A stretch of DNA of 64,000 nt from Skeletonema tropicum (lineage: Eukaryota > Bacillariophyta > Thalassiosirophyceae > Thalassiosirales > Thalassiosiraceae): assembly GCA_037178625.1 (NCBI GenBank), contig CM074129.1, forward strand, positions 310,001 through 374,000, given 5' to 3'. A program made the position numbers and the translations under genes. The notes beneath the pieces are model-generated. The model did not search any database and was not told the DNA's origin. It saw only the letters and a list, made by a program, of their open reading frames with translations. This document shows, piece by piece, positions 21,340-34,304 of this stretch. Numbering within the stretch: position 1 is the first letter of the stretch; every line of letters begins with the position of its first letter.

Positions 21340-22275
21340 ATGAGTAACGACACCTTAACCTTCTCCATCCCATCTTTCACGTCTGGAACAGAACCCCACA
21401 AAATCCTTCTCAATCAAGCATCAGATCCCGATGAAGACCAAGGTCTCTCCGAAACCAACACGGGCTTCGTCATGTGGCCCTCGGCTGTCATGCTCTCACA
21501 CCACATTTCCAAAAACCCATCCATCGTTCTTGGAGATGAGACATCGCCCGATGGTGATGTTATGGAATTGGGTGCGGGATGTGGTCTCGTCGGACTTACG
21601 GCTGCGACGTTACTTCAACAACAAAATTCTTCCAATAATAATAATGAAGATGGTAGTAGTAGTACGACAAATAATAATGAGGACAAAGTCATCTTTACCG
21701 ATTATAATCCGGTAGTGTTGGAGAATCTAAAAAAGAATATTGAATTGAATGATTTTGATGTCGATCATCAAGTATTGGGGTTGGATTGGTTCGATCAAGA
21801 GGTGCATCAACAACAACAGCGGGAGGCGATGCAGCAGCAATCGGATGACGGATCAGATACAACTGGTGACGAAACTACTACTTCAACATGGATCGATGTT
21901 GATGGGAACGAACACGCACAAGTACGGTTAATATTAGGAGCAGACTTACTCGTCTGCACTAACGATGCTGACTTGGTAGCATCAACCATTGACAGTGCAT
22001 TAGTTGACGGAGGCAAGGCGTTCATATTAGGAGCAGATCAATATACAAGATTTGGCGTGCAGAACTTTCCCGATGCATGTCGTCAACTTGGACTGCAGGT
22101 GAATGTTCAGGAGGATGTCTTGTATTCGAACTTTGCGACAGAGGAGGTGGATGGGGAGATGAAGCATGATCAGCTTTTGGAGGAGCTTGAGTTGGGTGGG
22201 TATAATCAGAGAGCTGCGACGATGGCTCATGACTTTACATTCTTTGAGATTACCAAGCCGATTATTGCTGCGTAA
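21340..22275 (+). CDS. METTL21-type (Methyltransf_16) protein methyltransferase
   Basis: 311 aa, intronless. The family hallmarks are in order: an N-terminal GFVMWPSAVMLSHHI (residues 45-59), SAM-binding motif I VMELGAGCGLVGLTA (73-87), an acidic motif IFTDYNPVVLENL (115-127), and LILGADLLVC (about 197-206) where METTL21 enzymes carry a (D/E)xxY/F-like element. The end is DFTFFEITKP. The likely reaction is SAM-dependent lysine or other side-chain methylation of a protein; the substrate cannot be told. Low-complexity insertions of Asn (about 95-110) and Gln (about 155-170) lie in loops and explain the extra length over the usual ~220-250 aa. It converges on the gene at 22416 with 140 bp between stops. 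Confidence 0.85.
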   Translation: MSNDTLTFSIPSFTSGTEPHKILLNQASDPDEDQGLSETNTGFVMWPSAVMLSHHISKNPSIVLGDETSPDGDVMELGAGCGLVGLTAATLLQQQNSSNNNNEDGSSSTTNNNEDKVIFTDYNPVVLENLKKNIELNDFDVDHQVLGLDWFDQEVHQQQQREAMQQQSDDGSDTTGDETTTSTWIDVDGNEHAQVRLILGADLLVCTNDADLVASTIDSALVDGGKAFILGADQYTRFGVQNFPDACRQLGLQVNVQEDVLYSNFATEEVDGEMKHDQLLEELELGGYNQRAATMAHDFTFFEITKPIIAA

Positions 22276-22415
22276 AAGTTGGTTTGAGGTGATGAATGAA
22301 GGACGAAATGAGACAATACCTTAACACGTTTCATTACGTTCTATTTGTGATGTGAATGGTGTGGTACGATAACACTCTCTTGTAAATATACTCAAATTAT
22401 TGTGCTGTACTTCAT

Positions 22416-22888
22416 TCAAGAAGATCCAATCCTACCACTTCCCAAATGACCCACCACCTCATTCCTCGTTGCATACCACGGCCCAAATTTGGAGATGTAC
22501 ATATCAATCGGAAATCGACAAAAGTAGCTTCGTCGATGCTCATTGATAATTTGTTGCATCAATTGTCGTCGAATGTAAAATGCGACTGTCCCATGTTGAT
22601 AGACACAAGAGTAGGATGATGATGATGATGCTCTCCACCACTGGTGCATACGACGTCGTTGTTGCAATGGTGACCTATACAATGAATAGAATTGAATCTT
22701 CTGTCGATCATCGTGTGCATTACAAACTTCCTCGGCTAGTGCCATTGGATTCAATAAGGTGGCATCATCTTCAACAATGACAAACCCATCATCATTTGGA
22801 TATGTGGTGAGTAACTCAGTAAAGATATGTTGGTATACATGAAATAGACGTTGTTCCCATTTGATCTTTCGACATAGAAAAGGCGTCG

Positions 22889-22920
<32 letters not shown>

Positions 22921-23885
22921 GGTGTGGTGGTAGTCTTGGTAGAAAATGTTGTTGAGAGGCGCAAACGAGGAGGAGAAAAAGTAGTGTTGGAGGATTGTCG
23001 AAGAAGCGCTCCTCCAGATGTGGCAAATTGATTGCTTACTTCCAGCGTATTGATCCGTTTCAGGTAGGGTTGAGAAGAAGAGAAGACATCATTGTGCTGA
23101 TGATCTGCAATATGTTGTGGAGGAGATGTTGTTGCATCATTATTGTCATTGGATAGAAGCTGAGATTGCCAAGATTGAAATGTATCTTGTGTTTCATCCC
23201 TTGCACCAATCATGAATATTCGTGGAAAGGGTGGTGGTGGTGAAGATGATGATGAATGAGACTCAGCAGCAGCAGCAGATTGCGCTGATTCCCCCTGAAT
23301 TTTGGCATCTTCGCCATCATTTGCTGTTGACTGCTTCTTTTGTAGTATGGAATTACAATCCCATAAAATAATACCATTCTCATTCTCACTACGACCATTA
23401 TTGGAGGAGGATGATGATGACTCCATACTATCCTCCACATACTGTGAAAAAGATGGACAAGACATGTCATAATACGGTATCCGAATGGTTGTCGTGACAA
23501 GATCCAGAGGACCCTGATACTCTCTTATATAGGCATCGAGCTGATATAATACCGTTAGTGCTACTATTGTCGCTACAATAATGACGCAGCGTGTTGTTGG
23601 TGTGATTGATTTTTTTGTGGTGGAGCATAAATGGTTGTGTGGTGTTTTAGATGTCATCGTGTTTGCTGTCGATGATTTAGTAAGAAGTTGCCTGTCATCA
23701 TTCAACCTTGCATATCCTTGGTACAATTTGTGGTTATTACTATCACTGCTGGAATTGGTAGGATGATGAAATTGTTCGGATGCAACTCTATCATCGTACT
23801 TGATCGTTTCGTGACCATCATCTTTGACTGCGGAAGAATTTGGTGATGATGACGCCGCTGATGTTACTTTTGATCGCCTTATCAT
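22416..23885 (-). CDS. Type II membrane glycosyltransferase-like protein
   Basis: 489 aa. A cytosolic Ser-rich N-terminus is followed by one membrane segment at about residues 98-115 (CVIIVATIVALTVLYQL), as in Golgi type II enzymes. The lumenal part has FPRIFMIGARDE near 235 and FVIVEDDATLLNP near 367, an EDDA motif like that of GT25-type glycosyltransferases. It ends with FCRFPIDMYISKFGPWYATRNEVVGHLGSG, which resembles the acceptor or closing part of that fold. The assignment to GT25 is tentative. Poly-Ser and a poly-Thr run of about twelve (ACA/ACG codons near 22883-22920, a GTT microsatellite on plus) lie in the stem. The start ATG at 23885 is the first in frame. Confidence 0.65.
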
Positions 23886-24509
23886 ATTTTTTGTCGCCCT
23901 TCTTGTTTTTCTTTATTCGGACATGGCTAAAGCGTACTCAATGGCAATCATAGTACACCAGACAAGGGTAAATAAGACACCAGATAGGTTCATGTTGTTA
24001 GCACGTAAGAGCGGTAGAGCATGGAGCAAACTATGCCAGCGGCCAGCGAAGAAGCCAATGAATGCTTGCCTGTGAAAAAAATTGATCAGGCTTTTATATT
24101 ATGTCATATAGAGGGCAGATCTCTGCGACGATGATTAACGATGATTACTTGTTAGTAATGAATTTAGGGTGATCGTTTCCTGTTGCTGCTACCAAACTGC
24201 CACACAACATCATGGTCATGGTTCATGGTGGCTGGTGGCTGGATCGAAATCCTACCGAAAGCTTTGGCGGACAATTTGAGACAGGCATCTTAGTGTGATG
24301 TGAGTCAACTATCGTGCTGTTTGGTGCCAGTAAACGGACTGTGAACTCATGAAAACTGCACTGCCAACTCTCACACTGCAGGCGCCCATCTTGCTCTTTG
24401 CTCTTGCGTTGAGCATCTCAAAGAAGGCGATCTCAATTGGTTTAAAAGGCATTCATACCACGCACCGTATCACCTTCTACGCCCACTTGCACACAAATAC
24501 AATATAACC
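23886..24509. other. Divergent promoter region
   Basis: Lies between the minus-strand glycosyltransferase-like gene and the plus-strand 791-aa gene, and should hold both promoters. Short ORFs only. No known box or RNA gene is evident. Confidence 0.5.
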
Positions 24510-26885
24510 ATGACTAGCCTTGCCTTGACAGTAAAGCCCCGCAGCAGCAGCGGCGGCGGTGGCGGTGGCAGCAAGCAACCAATCCGTCGAACAAGAAGCA
24601 CCTCTTCTTCTGCCAAGAGAAAAACTACTACTGCAAATAATAATACAAGAATGAGCTTAAACTCGACCATTCCAACATCCTCCACTCGAAGAACTAGAAA
24701 GAATTATACTCAGACTTTAGTTGAGGAGCGCCGACAGCGTTCCAAATCCAGGCAGCAGCTGAAACAACAGCAACAACAGCAACAGAAGCAGCAACAGCAA
24801 CAGCAACAGCAGAAACCACAAAAGCAGAGTAGTCTAATGCGTAGTCGTAGCTTCAGCAAACCTCGAAACCGAAGTCGCAGTCGAAACAACATGAAATCCA
24901 CTCCCATGACACTACTCTACACATCTGCACTATTCGATCCTACATTGGCACGTAACAAAAACAAGTCCAACAACAACACTCCTGAAGAAGATCATCGTGA
25001 TGCAAATAATCCACAATCTCGAGACGATAACAACAATACTGATGAAACTCGCGATACTACTACTACTGATGATGATGATCCACCAAAAATGGTAACCATC
25101 CCACCACAACCTCAAAAAAGTTTGATAGATACATTTGGAGATGCAGTAGTTGATGCAAATGATGCATTGGTGGCATTAGTTTGTGATAATGAGGCTGTTA
25201 CCAAGACTATTTTTCCATATGTCGATGGTGAGTTTTTTGCTCCTCCTCCGACGACTACGACTACTCCGATGATTGAAACTACTAGAGATGATAATGGTAT
25301 GGATAATGTTGTTGGTATTGGAAAAGAAGACAAGGAGGACAAGGAGGAGGATCAAAATTCGGCGGAGGACTTTTATACGGGTGTGAATCATACTTTGTCG
25401 GAGGAGGGATTTGAGGCTACTCCTTCTGCTTTGTATGCTGCTGTTGAGAAGAGCAACAATGATGATGATGATGGTGATGGTGGAGATGGTGTCAATCCAG
25501 CTGCTGTTGTTGTTGCCGGCACTGCTGCTGCTGCCGGTGCTGCTGGTGGTGTCTTTTCAATGAGCAAGTTGGGCAAGTTGATGAAGCGTCAAAAGAAGGG
25601 TAAGAAGAAGGGTGGAAAGAGTAATTCAGAAGATGGAGGAAAGGGTGAAGCTGCTGAGGCTGAACCTACAGATGATTCTTATTTAGGTGAAGGTCAGGAA
25701 GTTCAGCGAGGTCATCAAACGATTGACAATTCTTCGGCTTCTGAGGTACAAGGTCAAACTCAAGAAGCGGAGGTTTTATTGTCCATCTATGACCCTGAGT
25801 TAGACAACAGTACTAAGAGAGTGAAACGTTGTAGTGAACAAGTGGAAGAAGAAGACGAAGGCACTATCGTCGAAGGGCAAGATCTCGAACTTGAAATGAT
25901 GGGTGACCGCAATGTGTTGGCCTTGGGATTTGGTGCGTTTGCTGTCTGTAGTGGAGATGATAATACCATTGTTACGACAGACCAACGGGAGTTGACTCTA
26001 CAGGACTACACTTCGAATCCGGCTCAGCAGCAGATGGAGCTCATTCTTGAAGATGAAAGCAATGATATTCTTGACTCCGTCGGAGAAGCCAAAGAGACAA
26101 GGCGAGAGCGAGAACTGCGACAGAAAAGACGAGTGTTACGTGGAAGGATGAAGGCAAGGAACATATGTGCAGCCAAGAAAGCACTAGCTGCGCAAGAGTT
26201 CATGTTGACACAACAATCCAGTCAACCAAAATCTGTAGTTGCAAATGATAATGAAAAGCTGTCTGAGGAGGTAGAGCCAATTTTTGAGGATGAAAATACC
26301 GAAAATACCACCGTTACCAATGAAAATACCATCGTTGAGGATGAAAATACCATCATTACTGCTGAAAACTGGGAGTGCACTCTTGACGACTACGTAAAGC
26401 CGAAACTCATTTCGCGTATCTCAACGTTCAAGTCGCAAAGTGAAAAGCCTTCTCTTGAGAATGATGATGATTTGATCCCTACTTCTGAGGACGCCTTGAA
26501 GAAGAAAGACATAAATGACCTCTCCAATAATAGATCAGTTGTAAAGGGTGTGAAGGAAACAAGTGAACCACAAGTGGAGAGGATGAAGAAAAAAAATGAA
26601 CTACTGGATGAGATTGAACAACTGGAAGAGATACCAGTCAAAACTCTACTTGCAGCCTTTAGCGATGATAGTGTAGTGCTAAAATCTTTCGAAGTGGACG
26701 ATGGTATCTCAATGCACAGCTCCATCTCAATGGCAACAGGTTTGAGAAAAAACTCTGCCGATGTGGGCTCGAAATACTCAGAAGAGGTGGACTCGAGAGA
26801 CACTGAATCATCAGATGAAGAGAGTGAGGCTTCATCAAAAGAAGCCTCGCGCAAAGCTTCTTCGTGGTGGAATATGTGGTTGTAG
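24510..26885 (+). CDS. Low-complexity 791-aa protein of unknown function
   Basis: The start ATG at 24510 follows AATATAACC. Order of features: a Ser/Gly/Thr-rich N-terminus, poly-Gln at about residues 82-107, an RS-like stretch (RSRSFSKPRNRSRSRN, ~113-128), an Asn/Asp-rich segment, an Ala/Val-rich hydrophobic stretch (AAVVVAGTAAAAGAAGG, ~330-347) followed by a strongly basic KRQKKGKKKGGK, a helical RRERELRQKRRVLRGRMKARN (~531-551), repeated NENTIVEDENTI units, and a Trp-rich end SSWWNMWL. Uninterrupted length and biased but codon-consistent repeats support a real gene. The hydrophobic stretch might be a membrane segment. No known domain is recognised. Confidence 0.75.
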   Translation: MTSLALTVKPRSSSGGGGGGSKQPIRRTRSTSSSAKRKTTTANNNTRMSLNSTIPTSSTRRTRKNYTQTLVEERRQRSKSRQQLKQQQQQQQKQQQQQQQQKPQKQSSLMRSRSFSKPRNRSRSRNNMKSTPMTLLYTSALFDPTLARNKNKSNNNTPEEDHRDANNPQSRDDNNNTDETRDTTTTDDDDPPKMVTIPPQPQKSLIDTFGDAVVDANDALVALVCDNEAVTKTIFPYVDGEFFAPPPTTTTTPMIETTRDDNGMDNVVGIGKEDKEDKEEDQNSAEDFYTGVNHTLSEEGFEATPSALYAAVEKSNNDDDDGDGGDGVNPAAVVVAGTAAAAGAAGGVFSMSKLGKLMKRQKKGKKKGGKSNSEDGGKGEAAEAEPTDDSYLGEGQEVQRGHQTIDNSSASEVQGQTQEAEVLLSIYDPELDNSTKRVKRCSEQVEEEDEGTIVEGQDLELEMMGDRNVLALGFGAFAVCSGDDNTIVTTDQRELTLQDYTSNPAQQQMELILEDESNDILDSVGEAKETRRERELRQKRRVLRGRMKARNICAAKKALAAQEFMLTQQSSQPKSVVANDNEKLSEEVEPIFEDENTENTTVTNENTIVEDENTIITAENWECTLDDYVKPKLISRISTFKSQSEKPSLENDDDLIPTSEDALKKKDINDLSNNRSVVKGVKETSEPQVERMKKKNELLDEIEQLEEIPVKTLLAAFSDDSVVLKSFEVDDGISMHSSISMATGLRKNSADVGSKYSEEVDSRDTESSDEESEASSKEASRKASSWWNMWL

Positions 26886-27365
26886 ATGTTATGTATTGAT
26901 TTAATTGTTTGATTTGTTGAATGTCTTTTAGAAAATGTGCAGGCAAATGTCATCGTCATACTCTCTCTCGAAGTCAAATATGATATGCTACTTAGGAAGC
27001 AATATATTTCGTGGATCTTTTGTATAGTATCGCCACCAACTATAATGGGTCACTGGAGGCGGCTCATGCGCATAGTGACGACGATAGATATGATATTGTT
27101 GACTGTGGTACTGCTGGCGAGCCCACAATGGACCTCTCGGGGACCGACTATCATAAGTATTCCTTGATGTGTGATGTGTGGGGCCTTCCTCAATGATATC
27201 CGTAAGGTACCCACTCCAAATCTCAGTCTAGTTTAAAGTTTTGTACCCCCTCTTGATACGTAAGGTTCTTAGTAGGATTTTTGAGTTGTAGGTACTCCCC
27301 TCGAATTCAGCCTAGCAAAATTTTCTGTACCCCCGGGGGTACTGCTCAAAATAGATAGTGGGTGA
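26886..27365. other. Intergenic stretch left of duplication copy B
   Basis: Non-coding. Contains GTACCCCC-rich segments, including the palindrome GTACCCCCGGGGGTAC at 27330-27350. No gene is seen. Confidence 0.5.
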
Positions 27366-28690
27366 CTAGACCGGACCAGCTCAGCTGGTGGTCCGCTAGC
27401 CCCCCCGAAATGGGTCTTGACGGACAATTATTCTTGTTGGTGCTCCGAAGCGGCTCTAACTTGTTGTTGGAAGCGAATGCAAATTTGAAGCGTCATGAAT
27501 CTGGAAAGGGTATGGTTTTAACCATTTCAGTTTTGACCTTTGTTGGCCTTACCTTGCTTGCTTTTTGGAATGAGAATAGACTCGTATGAAGCGGCTCTAA
27601 CTTGCTTGCTAAAACGTTGCGAATGCAAATCTGAAAGGAAATGGTTTTATCCCTTTCAGATTTTGACTATGGTGGCCTGTAATTATGAGTATGATACGTT
27701 GACATTCAAGATGTGGATCTACTTCTGAACTACTAAGTAAAACAAAAAAACTTGGTGCGTGCGGGGAGGGCGTGAGGCAATTTTCCCCGTGAAACTTGAA
27801 GGGCAAAAAATCTGAAAGGAAATGGTTTTATCCCATTCAGAATTTCATTATGGAGGCCTATATTTTTGACGATGACGCGAACATATACGGCAACTTGATC
27901 TACGCTTAGACTGCGAAAACAAAAATATTTTAGGTTATCACAGCGGATTTTGACAAAATGTGACAAACACGTACGTACCGACCGACCGACGAACCACATT
28001 TATTTAGATTAGACTAGACCGGACCAGCTCGGCTGCTGGTCCGCTAGCCCCCCCGAAATGGGTCTTGACGGACAATTATTCTTGTTGGTATGAGAACGAA
28101 CGCTCTGAAGCGGGTCTAACTTGTTGTTGGAAGCGAATGCAAATTTGAAGCGTCATGAATCTGGAAAGGGTATGGTTTTATCCATTTCAGTTTTGACCTT
28201 TGTTGGCCTTACCTTGCTTGTTTTTTGGAATGAGAATAGACTCGTATGAAGCGGCTCTAACTTGCTTGCTAAAACGTAGCGAATGCAAATCTGAAAGGAA
28301 ATGGTTTTATCCCTTTCAGATTTTCACTATGGTGGCCTGTAATTATGAGTATGATACGTTGACATTCAAGATGTGGATCTATTTCTGAACTACTAAGTAA
28401 AACAAATAAACTTGGTGCGTGCGGGGAGGGCGTGAGGCAATTTTCCCCGTGAAACTTGAAGGGCAAAAAATCTGAAAGGAAATGGTTTTATCCCATTCAG
28501 AATTTCATTATGGAGGCCTATATTTTTGACGATGACGCGAACATATACGGCAACTTGATCTACGCTTAGACTGCGAAAACAAAAAAATTTTAGGTTATCA
28601 CAGCGGATTTTGACAAAATGTGACAAACACGTACGTACCGACCGACCGACCACGGGAACCGACGAACCACGCGCGCGTGAGAGGGTGCCC
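27366..28690. repeat. ~650-bp tandem units, copy B
   Basis: Two units starting at 27366 and 28014. Each begins with CTAGACCGGACCAGCTC and contains the CTGAAAGG...CCTTTCAG hairpin. The first unit has a ~10-bp deletion around 27442. This array shows the uninterrupted form of the MITE target (CTAAGTAAAACAAATAAAC at about 28391). Confidence 0.85.
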
Positions 28691-31242
28691 TGAAATTTCA
28701 TTTCTAAGTATTTATTTTGGGGGCTTCAGATTATTCCTATATATATGTACGTTAAGGTGGAACACAAGTGTTTTTAAGTATTATTCCTACTGTACATCGC
28801 TGTTTTGGCCGTAGCTAGGGGGTTCGATTCCTTCGTACAGAGGCCGTCGCTAACCGGTACCACTCAAAATCCAACCTCCAAATATCATCTTCTTTACACC
28901 CTCACCATGATGTCCTCCACTCCTATGGCCACAGTTATGCACATCTAATAAATACACCTATTATATTCGGCTTATCCGATCTTATACATCATAATATAAG
29001 CGTCAACGACGGAAATACTCAGCTGGTTGATCGAAAATGAAGAAATTAACGTCGCCATCGACGGCATAAAATCCACAACTTTTACCTCCCTTCACCCCTC
29101 CCACGGACGTTTACGTGGTGATACACAGCAAAGGAGAGGGTTTTCCTCGCACTCAATCGATATATATTACTTGGGGGACGTCTTTTGCTACCTGAACTGT
29201 TTACAAACATCAACTAGTACATGATCAAGCACAATTCATCAGTGAGAGGCAATCTATTTTTCTACCCAGAGTGTATGCAATAATCAACTTTGTAAGGAGC
29301 CACTAAATGCAAATCAGTGGTTATTCATGAACCATACGATCACATAATCGCAATAGAAGACTTCTATGTGTTGGCAGTGCAGAATGTTTGTGTTTAATAT
29401 CAGATATACTATGTTATTATTTGTTGGTATTTTATGTAAATTATTAAATAAGTAATACTTGATAAGTATGATGTTCTCCACAACATTCATTATTAATATC
29501 ACCCCCATGGATGTATACTATCATAATAATGATATATTGATGCTTCTTGGATCGATATCTACGCCGTTTGCATTAATTTTCAGTTGATTGTTGTGTTCGA
29601 CGGAAACGAATAATTATGTATATTTTTGTACGTTGTAGGCGACGTCATATGGCCTTTTCTTCCGCTTCAGAGTGCCAAGGCGTCGTCTATAATCATATTA
29701 GAGTCGAGGGAGCGGGTTGGTTGCCATCGGAAATGGTTTATTGCACCTCCTTGCTGCACAGTAGCGTTGATGTAAAAAAATATAAAAAATATTTTGTCTC
29801 AGAGTAGCCGACGTTCCGGACGACGTAACCGGCGAAGCAGCGGCTGCCAAGACACTGATACCTCCCTATGAATATATAGTATCGATTGTTGCGTCGTGGT
29901 GGTATCGTAAGCGGTGGTAACGATGATTACCCAAGGCATTAGTCGACAACATCAGTTGCATAGACCAATTTCCGTTACGTCGTGGGCAGGGCTATTTTCT
30001 CCTAGGATTTGTCGAACCATAGGGTACTTTTTCGAAGGGGATCTACAAATTGGCTCCTCCGCCTCCAACTTCAAAAGTACCCTATGGCACAGTGTCGATT
30101 TTGCACTACTAGGCAGTCCACAATGGCATCATGGTGGTTGCGTCTTTGGCCGTTTGTGGTTGGTGAATGGTGAGAGAAAGTGCGAGAAGCAACGGTCACA
30201 TTTGATGCCCGTGGGCAAAAAGGTTGATGCGTGACTGGATTTGGTCGAATTTGAGTTCGCATGGGGGGATACTAATTCCTATCGTAGATCTACAGGCCCA
30301 TCTTCACTAGATAAACAGCTACTTTTACTTAGCGTTTTTTTACTTGTGTTCCACCTTAAGTTTCCTAAAAGAAAGGTCTCCAAACCGTCCCTATCGTGAC
30401 TTATTTTGGGGACTCATACTATTCCTACGTGAAAATCATCTTCAAAGCGGCACTAAAGTGACATGCAATTTAAAAAGGTATAAGAATCTGTCTGAGTGCT
30501 TCTATCTTGTTCTTCGGGGTAAGAGAACAATTCCTGTGAGAACTTTCCCTGATTTGTGTCTGACTGCGTATGGAAGAAATGTAGGAATTTGGTACTTTTC
30601 AGTCCTTTCTCACGCACCAACAATGGAATGCTTATATCAAGGGAATATCTATTATCAACAGCACCACGTGACCGTCTTTTATTTTACATACATACACCCA
30701 GATAAAAGAACAATGGATAGATCGGAGTACCAGACATGCTTCGACTTTGTCCATGTGTGGCTAAAAGCAGCACCTGGTACTCACAAGAATCACAACCGCC
30801 TCATCTCGTCGCACCAATTATGTACATACTAATTCCTAGAGTGAAGGAGATACGATTATTGCCGCTATGTACTTAGCCTCAATGGTTGACTGACGTGTTT
30901 ATGATGCGAAATGCGAAATCGTGGAGCAATCTTTTTTAGGTAAAGACTCAGAAAGTGCGAACTTTGATTGAAATGCAATTGTGAAGACAGTCTGCCCCAA
31001 CGCCAGCTTTTTACAGAACTCACGATTAGGTATGGTATTGTACTTATAGCTGTCTCATCTCTATTGATTCCTACTTACAATATATATACGTACCTCCCAA
31101 CAAGAGATAACGGTACTCCCTTTCTGCCGAAATTAGAAAAGGAATAAGAAACCCGCCTTGAATTTTTGTAGAGGTCATTCACAACATTCATTTCCATCCT
31201 GCAGTTACTTCTATTATTATTACTACCACTGATAACATAACA
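28691..31242. other. Gene-poor stretch upstream of the secreted-protein gene (copy B)
   Basis: Same content as 1564-4115: an 18-bp inverted repeat at 28752-28769 and 30342-30359, a 15-bp hairpin stem at 30017-30031 and 30073-30087, and a T-arm-like segment near 28790-28840. No convincing gene. Confidence 0.6.
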
Positions 31243-34200
31243 ATGCACGTTTCCACCCTAGTCCGCTGTGGTCTTCTCTTCCTTGGCATTGGCACGTCCC
31301 CACAAGCTCATGCTGCTCAGGCCCTCGCTGGAGCCACCGGTAAATATCTCGTACAATTGACCGAGTACGAAGAAGATGCCTTCCAGCTCGCTGATAATCC
31401 CGAGCGCGTTGTCCGTCAACTTCGTGAGCTTCAGGGCAACAAAGGGCCTCCAAGTGGGGCTAGTCCCAAGAAGAATGCTAATTTCGAGTTGCCCAATGGA
31501 GAAATCCTTGAGATTGAGGGATTGAGCGCCGAAGACGAGTCGCTTCTCTCATCGGGTGAAGAGGTCGTCCTCCCTGCCGAAGCCACCATGAGCGGACAAT
31601 CGATCAATCCCGAAGCTGCAGCCACCATCACCACGAGCGGACAAAATATCAACCTCAACGGCAAGCCACTTGGAAGGCCCGTCATAGCAGACAACCATCT
31701 AGACCGTCGACTTTGTTTCTCGAATGATCAATGTGATGACAACAATGCGGTAAGTTGACTTTCAATTCATATTTACATCCCATATTGCCTCGCATACAAA
31801 TCATATCTCACGATTGGTAATAAATGTTGTCGCTCTTTCTTGCCTTTGCTTTTTAGTGTACCACAAACGTCTGTGATACAGAATGCATCTTCCCTCCCAT
31901 TGCGAACTGCTGCGGCAATCGTATTTGCGAACCGGGAGGGGGAGAGGATTTTTACTCTTGTTTCGATGATTGCGCTGTAGGCCCCTTTGGAGGCCCCTAT
32001 CACCTTTCTACAACATTGTGCGGCGGCGACAATTGCTACCTTCGAGATGGGAATATGTTTGAAGTCAAGGCTAAAGACAAGGCGCTTGCCATTACTACAT
32101 TGGCAACGAGAACTTATGCTTTAATGGGCGCTTCTGGAACCTTTGGTGTGGAGGTGTGGACAAAGCAAGGAACTATGGTTGGATTTGAAAATTCTAAGGA
32201 CGAGTGGACCAAGATTGCGGATGTTGAATTTACTTCAGGCCCTTATGCAATGCTCCAATTTCCTGACTTCGCTTCGCTAGTTCCGATTGCTGCTGGAGCA
32301 ACCCGTTCTTTCTACGTGACGCACAAAAATGGTGGCAAAGCGTTATTCTCGAAAGTGAATAGTAACACTCCTGCCGGCTCGGATGACAGTTTGCAAATCT
32401 TCCCTGGATACTCCAGTGATCATCAATTCGGTAGTTTTTCTGCTGCTAGAGAATGGGCATGGAATGGTATTTTGACTTATTTGAAGGACGAGGGAGTTGT
32501 TGCAACTGTGGCTCCTTCTTCATTCAATACAACTCCAGATACCTATTCTCCAACAGCCAATCCGTCAGAGGCTCCTTCTTCACCACCTACCTATTCTCCA
32601 ACAACGTCAGAATTTCCTTCTTCAGCATCATTCAATACCAATCTACCAACTCTAGATACCTATTCTCCAACAGCCAATCCGTCAGAGGCTCCTTCTTCAG
32701 CACCTACCTATTCTCCAACAACGTCAGAGGGTCCTTCTCTACCAACTCCAGGACCCTCCCATTCTCCAACAAACCCTCCGACTACAGGACCCTCCCATTC
32801 TTCAACAGCTTCTCCAGCTTCAGCTCAACTAGTTGCGACTTCTACTCTCACAATGACTTTTGATGTCAATAGGACTGAAGTAGAAACGATGAGTTCTGGA
32901 GATCGGAGTGCTCTCAGTGCTGTGATCGAAGATGCGGTCTTAAATTTTTTAGGTGAGATCGAAGATGAAGTCTCAGTTTTCGCGAAGGTTATCAGTATGT
33001 GGGGCACATCGCTCAAAACAAGGCGAAAGCTTGAAAATGCAAATAATGATGTTGTTCTTAATGTCACATTTGTTGCGCAATGCGAGGAGGAGTGCGAAGC
33101 TCTTACTGCTCAAACAACGTTGGCAGAAACGGCTGCTAATATCACATCGGATGTTACTACTGAAGAGGGATTGCAACCGATTGCTACATTTATCCAGTCC
33201 CGTTTAGAACAATCGCCAATTGATGGGGTGAGCAGCACTCTAACTATTACAAGTGCAGAGTCTACCCCAATTGAAGTAACCACTGTTTATTCGACAACTG
33301 CAATTGACAGCTGGGCGCTTGAGATTATGTCGTTCAACAGTAACTTTTCCAAAGATAGTGGGAATGAAATCACCCTAAACTACAAGATTGGCAAAGGCCG
33401 CACCTTCAATGTCAGCGTACTCAAGAAAGAATGCATGGAAGCAATCGATACTGCCAATGTCATTTCTGTGGCGTCTTTTACTTCTCCCAATAAGGACGAT
33501 CCTTCACTTGATAACCTTGGTGTCTTTCTGGATATCGAGAAAAAGACAATTGTGGGCAGTAACATCTGGGACCCCACTAACCAGGTGGTTGAGTTTTGTC
33601 TCAGGGTTGAGTTGCTCTCCAGCATCAGTGGTAAAGTTATCAAGAAACTTGAGCGGAACTTTGGTATTGAACTCTTATTCAATAATGCATTTGAAACTAT
33701 TAATGATGCCCAATTTGGTCAGATTTCCCTCGAGTCCGATCAGTCAGATGCACAGGTGGATGATTACATTGCGGCGTGTACTTGTGACAGCAAGGAATCT
33801 TTCGGATGCAACCAAAATGTTCTTGGCCCTAATGACTTCTTAAATATTTGCATCAAGTCCATTGATACAGAAATGGAGATCAATTACCTCGATAGTCTCA
33901 AGATGACTCAAGGAGACTTGACGTTGAGTATTGTCCAAGAGAAGAATCTTGTTGATAATTCGATCTCATCCAAATCCAAGGTTCCATTGGAGAATGGTGT
34001 TCACGTTGCTACTGTCATTCCTACTAGCTTCTTCAACTATGAAAGTAGTTCTACTGCGAAAGTGTCAGGTGTTGTGTTCCTCAAACTCTCTGGAAGTCGT
34101 CGCCGCCTCGCTGTCGAGATTGACCGTGCATTGCAAAGTCAAAGTGTTGGTGACATTGGTGATCAGGAATCTGCCTTTTCTATGGAAGTTCAGCTCGAGA

Positions 34201-34304
34201 AGTATGAGTTGGAGGTTGATGCCGATTCTAATGCTGCTGTCATGACTGGAGTTATTGGTGGCAGCGTAGCAGCTGTTGTTACTGCTGCTGCCTTTTTGTG
34301 GTAG
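31243..34304 (+). CDS. Secreted/cell-surface PT-repeat protein, copy B (one intron)
   Basis: Exons 31243-31749 and 31857-34304, phase-0 intron of 107 bp, 984 aa. The signal peptide, Ser/Thr/Pro repeats and hydrophobic C-terminus are as in copy A. In residues 175-365 it carries GGPY, two extra residues (SS becomes GGDN) and YALM in place of A, plus about twenty replacements, among them VA to TE, SF to PY and FSVY to SSDH. Cysteines of the CCGN...CFDDC part are kept. One Cys of copy A (KAFCSK) is absent here (KALFSK). Exon 1, the intron and the last ~1.87 kb look identical to copy A. Confidence 0.88.

Noticed and set aside
27330..27350. Palindrome GTACCCCCGGGGGTAC as a transposon terminus
   Set aside because: No partner terminus or target duplication was found.
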